Assembly (NCBI GenBank): GCA_020351895.1
Contig: CP070672.1
Location: 2,715,862-2,723,591 of the forward strand
Direction of reading: 5' to 3'
DNA from: Thermoplasmata archaeon
GTDB lineage: Archaea > Thermoplasmatota > Thermoplasmata > GCA-020350865
DNA: 7,730 nt
In this document: positions 4,095-7,730 of the stretch, piece by piece
How positions within the stretch are numbered: the stretch's first letter is position 1
Layout of the letters: every line of letters begins with the position of its first letter
Translations under genes and position numbers: made by a program
The notes under the pieces: generated by a model
Told to the model about the DNA's origin: nothing
The model's database searches: none
What the model saw: the letters and a program-made list of their open reading frames with translations, nothing else

Positions 4095-5258
4095 CTGAAT
4101 AGAATATATCTTGACCATGGTGCATCCAAGCCCATTGATTCTCGGGTGCTAGAAGCGTTAAAAAGGCATATGACCGAGGACTTTGGTAATCCTTCCTCCC
4201 TTCATTCAGAGGGAAGAACCGCAAAGAAACTGGTTGAGGAGGCAAGAGAACAGGTTGCTAATCTAATAGGAGCAGAAGATAAATCAACTATAATATTCAC
4301 GGCAAGTGGAACCGAATCCAATAACATGGCCCTAAGAGGTATTGCACATAGAAATAAGAAAAAAGGGAACCACATAATAACCTCTGCCATTGAGCACATG
4401 TCTGTGATAAATCCTTGCAAGGATCTGCAAAAGGAGGGATTCGAGGTTACATTCGTTTCCGTGGATAAGGAGGGCCTTTTGGATCCAGAGAAAATAAAGG
4501 ATGCATTAAAGGATAATACTATTCTTATATCAATCATGTATGCCAATGGTGAGATAGGTACAATAGAACCAATAAGAGAAATAGGTGAGATTGCCAAGGA
4601 TAAGGACATTTATTTCCACGCCGATTGTGTTGCAGCCGAAGGCATTGTTCCCTTGGATGTTGAGAAGGATAATCTGGATTTGATCTCCATCTCCTCAAAT
4701 GACCTTTACGGTCCTCGAGGGGCTGGGGCTTTATACATAAAAAAAGGAACTAAAATACAGTCCATAATGTATGGAGGAGGGCAGGAGCGCGGTCTTAGAT
4801 CTGGTACTGAAAATCTGTATTCAATAATCGGAATGGGAAAGGCTGCTGAGATAGCCAAGAAGGATATGAAAAACGACGCAGAAAAATTGACAGAACTTCG
4901 GGATAATCTCATAGATGGCATATTAAATAATATTGAAGAGTCTTACCTTACAGGCCATAGAACAAAGAGATTGCCCCATCATGCCAGCTTCAGGTTCAGT
5001 TTCATTGAAGGAGAAAGCATAATCTTAAATCTTGATATGGAAGGAATCTCGGCATCAACAGGATCTGCCTGCACATCCAAGACCCTTGAGCCCTCCCATG
5101 TTCTGCTTGCAATGGGTCTGAAACATGAAGAGGCCCATGGCTCCCTTATGCTCACACTGGGTCGTGGTAATTCCCAAGATGATATCGATAGAGTTATAGA
5201 TGTCGTCCCCAATGTCGTTTTAAGGCTGAGGGAGATGTCACCATTGTATAACAAGTAG
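4095..5258 (+). CDS. iscS: Cysteine desulfurase (IscS/NifS) homologue lacking the PLP lysine, apparent CTG start
   Basis: From CTG the protein has 387 residues and opens with the family's N-terminus, NRIYLDHGASKPI. Other hallmarks are FGNPSSLH, the cofactor-phosphate loop ASGTESNN, the PLP-stacking His101 (AIEHMSV), Asp177 (FHAD) and the persulfide Cys326 in GSACTS, followed by EPSHVLLAMGL. The Schiff-base lysine, normally in S-x-H-K-x-Y-G-P, is absent: the sequence is SISSNDLYGPRGAGALY, with Asp203 (codon 4701-4703) at the lysine position. From memory, Archaeoglobus fulgidus IscS also has Asp here. An in-frame TAA at 4092-4094 blocks any longer form, and the next usual start, GTG 4146, would remove the conserved N-terminus. 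GGGGATGAT precedes CTG by four bases. It probably supplies sulfur or scaffolds Fe-S assembly; no iscU is in the window. Confidence 0.9.
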   Translation: MNRIYLDHGASKPIDSRVLEALKRHMTEDFGNPSSLHSEGRTAKKLVEEAREQVANLIGAEDKSTIIFTASGTESNNMALRGIAHRNKKKGNHIITSAIEHMSVINPCKDLQKEGFEVTFVSVDKEGLLDPEKIKDALKDNTILISIMYANGEIGTIEPIREIGEIAKDKDIYFHADCVAAEGIVPLDVEKDNLDLISISSNDLYGPRGAGALYIKKGTKIQSIMYGGGQERGLRSGTENLYSIIGMGKAAEIAKKDMKNDAEKLTELRDNLIDGILNNIEESYLTGHRTKRLPHHASFRFSFIEGESIILNLDMEGISASTGSACTSKTLEPSHVLLAMGLKHEEAHGSLMLTLGRGNSQDDIDRVIDVVPNVVLRLREMSPLYNK

Positions 5259-5292
5259 TTGAGAGGAGACTGAAAAGAAAAATTCCCTGATA

Positions 5293-5302
5293 TTAAATAT
5301 AA
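5293..5302 (+). promoter_or_regulatory. Possible TATA box for the ferritin-like gene
   Basis: TTAAATATAA lies in the 77-bp gap after the desulfurase, about 38 bp before the next ATG. It could give the diiron gene its own start, with a very short leader carrying GGAGGT. No T-run terminator lies between the two genes, so read-through is also possible. Confidence 0.4.
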
Positions 5303-5335
5303 TCGAAAAAGAAAAGAATATTTGGAGGTAAAACC

Positions 5336-5848
5336 ATGAAAGAGGAGATTATAGAAATACTTCATAGGGCGATAGAAATCGAGGTTTTCGGCAACTATTA
5401 CTACAACAAGATAAACAGTGGGCTGGAGGATAGGGAAGGAAAGGCCCTTTTCAAGAATCTGGCCAATGCTGAAGAAGAGCATATAGAAACACTAAGTAAG
5501 ATGCTCAATCAGTACGGTGGAGAGACCAGAAAAACAGAAATCGACAACGTCATAGCCACAATCCTCATGGAAGAGGGTATCGAGAACATTTTCAAGGGTC
5601 TAATGGAGAAAGACATATTGGAAAAAGTTGATGCCTTAGAGGCCATGAAACTCGGAATGGAGGTCGAGGCGAGATCCATTGCATTCTACAGTAAGAATGC
5701 AGAAAAATCCCCGAAGGCAGATGTCGCAGCCCTATTCACAAAACTTTCGAATTGGGAAAAGGAGCACCTGGATCTTCTTAAAGAAAACCATCGGATGTTA
5801 AAGGACGAGGGAGTTTGGTACGGGTACGTTCCCATTCTTGAAGGATAA
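5336..5848 (+). CDS. Rubrerythrin-like ferritin-fold diiron protein (no rubredoxin domain)
   Basis: The 170-residue protein is a four-helix bundle with two repeated ligand sets. Helix 1 has Glu16 (E-x2-G-x3-Y). Helix 2 has E46-x-x-H49 in ANAEEEHIE. Helix 3 has Glu111 (E-x2-S-x3-Y) and helix 4 has E141-x-x-H144 in WEKEHLD. This is the rubrerythrin diiron pattern. The C-terminal Cys-x2-Cys rubredoxin domain is missing, and the protein ends WYGYVPILEG. Rubrerythrins reduce hydrogen peroxide in anaerobes, while rubredoxin-free versions may act as peroxide, iron or oxygen-handling proteins. GGAGGT lies six bases before ATG. Its place beside Fe-S and sulfur genes and an oxygen-sensitive oxidoreductase fits protection of those enzymes. 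The exact activity is not determined. Confidence 0.88.
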   Translation: MKEEIIEILHRAIEIEVFGNYYYNKINSGLEDREGKALFKNLANAEEEHIETLSKMLNQYGGETRKTEIDNVIATILMEEGIENIFKGLMEKDILEKVDALEAMKLGMEVEARSIAFYSKNAEKSPKADVAALFTKLSNWEKEHLDLLKENHRMLKDEGVWYGYVPILEG

Positions 5849-5912
5849 TGTTGATCATCAATATTGGAAGAATAAGTCTACCGATAAATAATGGATTAGA
5901 GGAGGTGTTGAC

Positions 5913-7730
5913 TTGGCTAAAGAAGATATACTACGCAAAGAACCTAAAAAAGCATTCATGATGTGCAATGAGGCCATTGTAAGAGGGGCGTTGGAAGCGG
6001 ATGTTAAGCTCGCTTCGTTTTACCCAGGTTCCCCCACAAGCGAGATTTTGGACACATTCAACAATCTAAAGGAGCATTTCGATTACAAGTTCACAATTGC
6101 CACAAACGAAAAGGTAGCCCTTGAGACGGTGGCAGGAGCTTCAATGGGAGGATTCAGAAGTTTCACATCCATGAAATCCGTTGGCCTCAACGTTGCCTCC
6201 GATGCATTCTTTTCATTGGGTTACACAGGATTAAATGGCGGAGTGGTAATGGTTGTTGCAGATGATCCCCATTGTCATTCTTCCCAAAATGAGGAAGACG
6301 GTAGGTTCTTTGGACCCAATGCGTACATACCCATACTTGAGCCATCTAATCCCCAGGAGGCAAAGGAGATAGTCAAGGAGGCCTTTGATATCTCGGAGAG
6401 ACATAAAAGTGTGGTGGTAATAAGAACAACCACCCGTGTGAACCATCAGAGCGGTATCGTTAACACAGGGCCCCTTAATAGAAAGCCTTTTAACAAGAAC
6501 AAATGGGCCGATGTAGGTGCGAACTATTTCACTGTGGGAGACACAGCCAGGGAGAACAAGCACAAGCTGCTGGAGAAGGTAAAGGGATTGAGATCCGAAT
6601 TTGAGAAATCACCCTATAACATCATATCCGATGGAGAAGGTGATTTTGGAATCCTGACATCAGGTGTTGGTTATACCTATGCAGTTGATGCTTTAAAGAG
6701 ATTGAATCTAAATTCACCTGTCTTTAAAGTCGGGACTACATTTCCACTTCCCGATAAAAAAGTCGCTAAGTTCATGGAAAACCTGAAAATGCTCGTTGTA
6801 GTTGAGGAGCTCTATCCATATCTGGAGTACAATGCAAAAAGAATAGCCCACGACTTTGGATTGGACATTAAAATCATGGGAAAGAATACCGGTCATTTCA
6901 GTGAGGCTTTGGAATACAATGTCCCCATAGTGGTTAATGGCATAGCCAATGCCACGGGAACCTCGAATCCTAAAGATTATGACTCTATTTTAAAAAAGGC
7001 AAATGAGCTGAAGGCAATACTTCCCGATAGATTGCCTTGCTTCTGCGCAGGGTGCCCGCACAGGGCCACGTTCTGGTCCGTTAAACAGGCTATTAGAGGA
7101 AGAAATGTCGTGTTCAACAATGATATCGGCTGCTATTCAATGGCGTTCTTTCCTCCTCTTAATATGACAGTTTCATTACTATGCATGGGCTCTTCTTTAG
7201 GCCTTTCTGCAGGCATGTCCCAGGTTCTGGAAGATGATATCATGTGCGTTGTGGGTGATTCAACTTTCTTCCATGCGGCTCTGCCCGGTATTGTAAATGC
7301 AGTCTATCATAATCTGAATATTACATTATTGGTACTTGACAATGAGGTCACTGCAATGACGGGTCAGCAGACTCATCCCGGGACTCCAGAGAAGCGCGGA
7401 AAACCGGAGAACACGAGAAGGATCATGATAGAGAATGTTGTGAAAGGAATAGGTGTGGAACATGTTGCCATAATGGATTCCTATGATGTAAAGAACAACG
7501 TCAACATCATTAAGGAAGCCCTGGATTTCAAGGGACCTTCAGTGGTAATATCCCATCGATCATGTGCACTTCATGGAGATCGGATAAAGCGAAGAACCGG
7601 GGTGCCCATAATTCAAAACGAGGTAAATAAAGACACCTGTAAGAAACCCCATACATGTATCCGCGACTTCTACTGCCCTTCATTCACCTTCGATACCGAT
7701 GACAGAGCGGCTCGGATCCTGCCTGAGATC
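5913..7730 (+). CDS. iorA: Indolepyruvate:ferredoxin oxidoreductase, alpha subunit (TPP-dependent; 3' end beyond window)
   Basis: The frame is open for 606 codons to the window edge. A TTG start follows GGAGGTG (5901-5907) by five bases, and no in-frame alternative lies upstream. The N-terminal pyrimidine-binding region has FYPGSPTSE (37-44) and VADDPHCHSSQNEEDGR. The mid-region has CFCAGCPHR (376-384). The TPP/Mg site is GDS (448-450) with LDNEVTAMTG and Asp476-Asn477. The protein oxidises aryl pyruvates from aromatic amino acids to aryl-acetyl-CoA, reducing ferredoxin, as a heterodimer with IorB, which is probably just downstream. The C-terminal ferredoxin-type domain begins at Cys576, but the usual C-x2-C-x2-C reads C-x5-C-x5-C-P (576, 582, 588), with Pro579 where the second Cys is expected. 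Family members are about 600-650 residues, so little is missing. Confidence 0.93.
   Translation, partial: MAKEDILRKEPKKAFMMCNEAIVRGALEADVKLASFYPGSPTSEILDTFNNLKEHFDYKFTIATNEKVALETVAGASMGGFRSFTSMKSVGLNVASDAFFSLGYTGLNGGVVMVVADDPHCHSSQNEEDGRFFGPNAYIPILEPSNPQEAKEIVKEAFDISERHKSVVVIRTTTRVNHQSGIVNTGPLNRKPFNKNKWADVGANYFTVGDTARENKHKLLEKVKGLRSEFEKSPYNIISDGEGDFGILTSGVGYTYAVDALKRLNLNSPVFKVGTTFPLPDKKVAKFMENLKMLVVVEELYPYLEYNAKRIAHDFGLDIKIMGKNTGHFSEALEYNVPIVVNGIANATGTSNPKDYDSILKKANELKAILPDRLPCFCAGCPHRATFWSVKQAIRGRNVVFNNDIGCYSMAFFPPLNMTVSLLCMGSSLGLSAGMSQVLEDDIMCVVGDSTFFHAALPGIVNAVYHNLNITLLVLDNEVTAMTGQQTHPGTPEKRGKPENTRRIMIENVVKGIGVEHVAIMDSYDVKNNVNIIKEALDFKGPSVVISHRSCALHGDRIKRRTGVPIIQNEVNKDTCKKPHTCIRDFYCPSFTFDTDDRAARILPEI

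Noticed and set aside
4202..4609. Minus-strand 135-codon frame within the desulfurase
   Set aside because: It is antisense to conserved desulfurase motifs. Its Ser/Leu-rich composition is typical of the reverse frame.

Overview
The window looks archaeal, most likely a euryarchaeote-grade lineage. A Thermoplasmatota-like organism is possible, but I cannot fix the taxon from sequence alone. The evidence is: TATA boxes rather than -35/-10 promoters; an intron-bearing tRNA-Tyr with the archaeal C1-G72 pair and an encoded CCA; T-run terminators without hairpins; an archaeal-type indolepyruvate:ferredoxin oxidoreductase alpha subunit; and a cysteine desulfurase-like protein resembling the unusual Archaeoglobus type. 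Shine-Dalgarno sites (GGAGGTG, GGTGA) are well conserved, and the DNA is moderately AT-rich with very AT-rich intergenic stretches.

Layout. Positions 1-1751 are read on the minus strand. They hold the N-terminal 112 codons of an ABC-2-type ATPase (cut by the window edge), two tiny paralogous genes coding for 21- and 19-residue hydrophobic peptides, and a CaCA-family sodium/calcium exchanger preceded by a long leader (about 1752-1945). Four copies of a 21-bp near-palindrome (two GGGATATCC-type blocks one helical turn apart) lie in the intergenic DNA at 388, 588, 782 and 2045. Two of them sit the same distance upstream of the TATA boxes of the two microgenes. Positions 2186-2965 (plus) encode a winged-helix protein fused to two TerB-like repeats. 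A split tRNA-Tyr(GUA) gene with a 41-nt intron follows at 3154-3272. Behind it is a gene-free stretch (3273-3700) that carries a 20-bp copy of the tRNA 3' end, several inverted repeats and the promoter of the next operon.

Positions 3701-7730 form a plus-strand sulfur/redox cluster: a DsrE-like sulfur-carrier protein; a cysteine desulfurase homologue that lacks the PLP-binding lysine and appears to start at CTG; a rubrerythrin-like ferritin-fold diiron protein; and iorA, which runs off the right edge 606 codons in. Together they suggest sulfur mobilisation, oxygen/peroxide protection and ferredoxin-linked amino-acid fermentation in an anaerobe. Their co-regulation is inferred from order and spacing.

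The items most worth a second look are the palindrome-TATA-microprotein cassettes, the desulfurase (Asp at the lysine position, CTG start), the tRNA 3'-end duplication, and the tRNA intron without an obvious bulge-helix-bulge.
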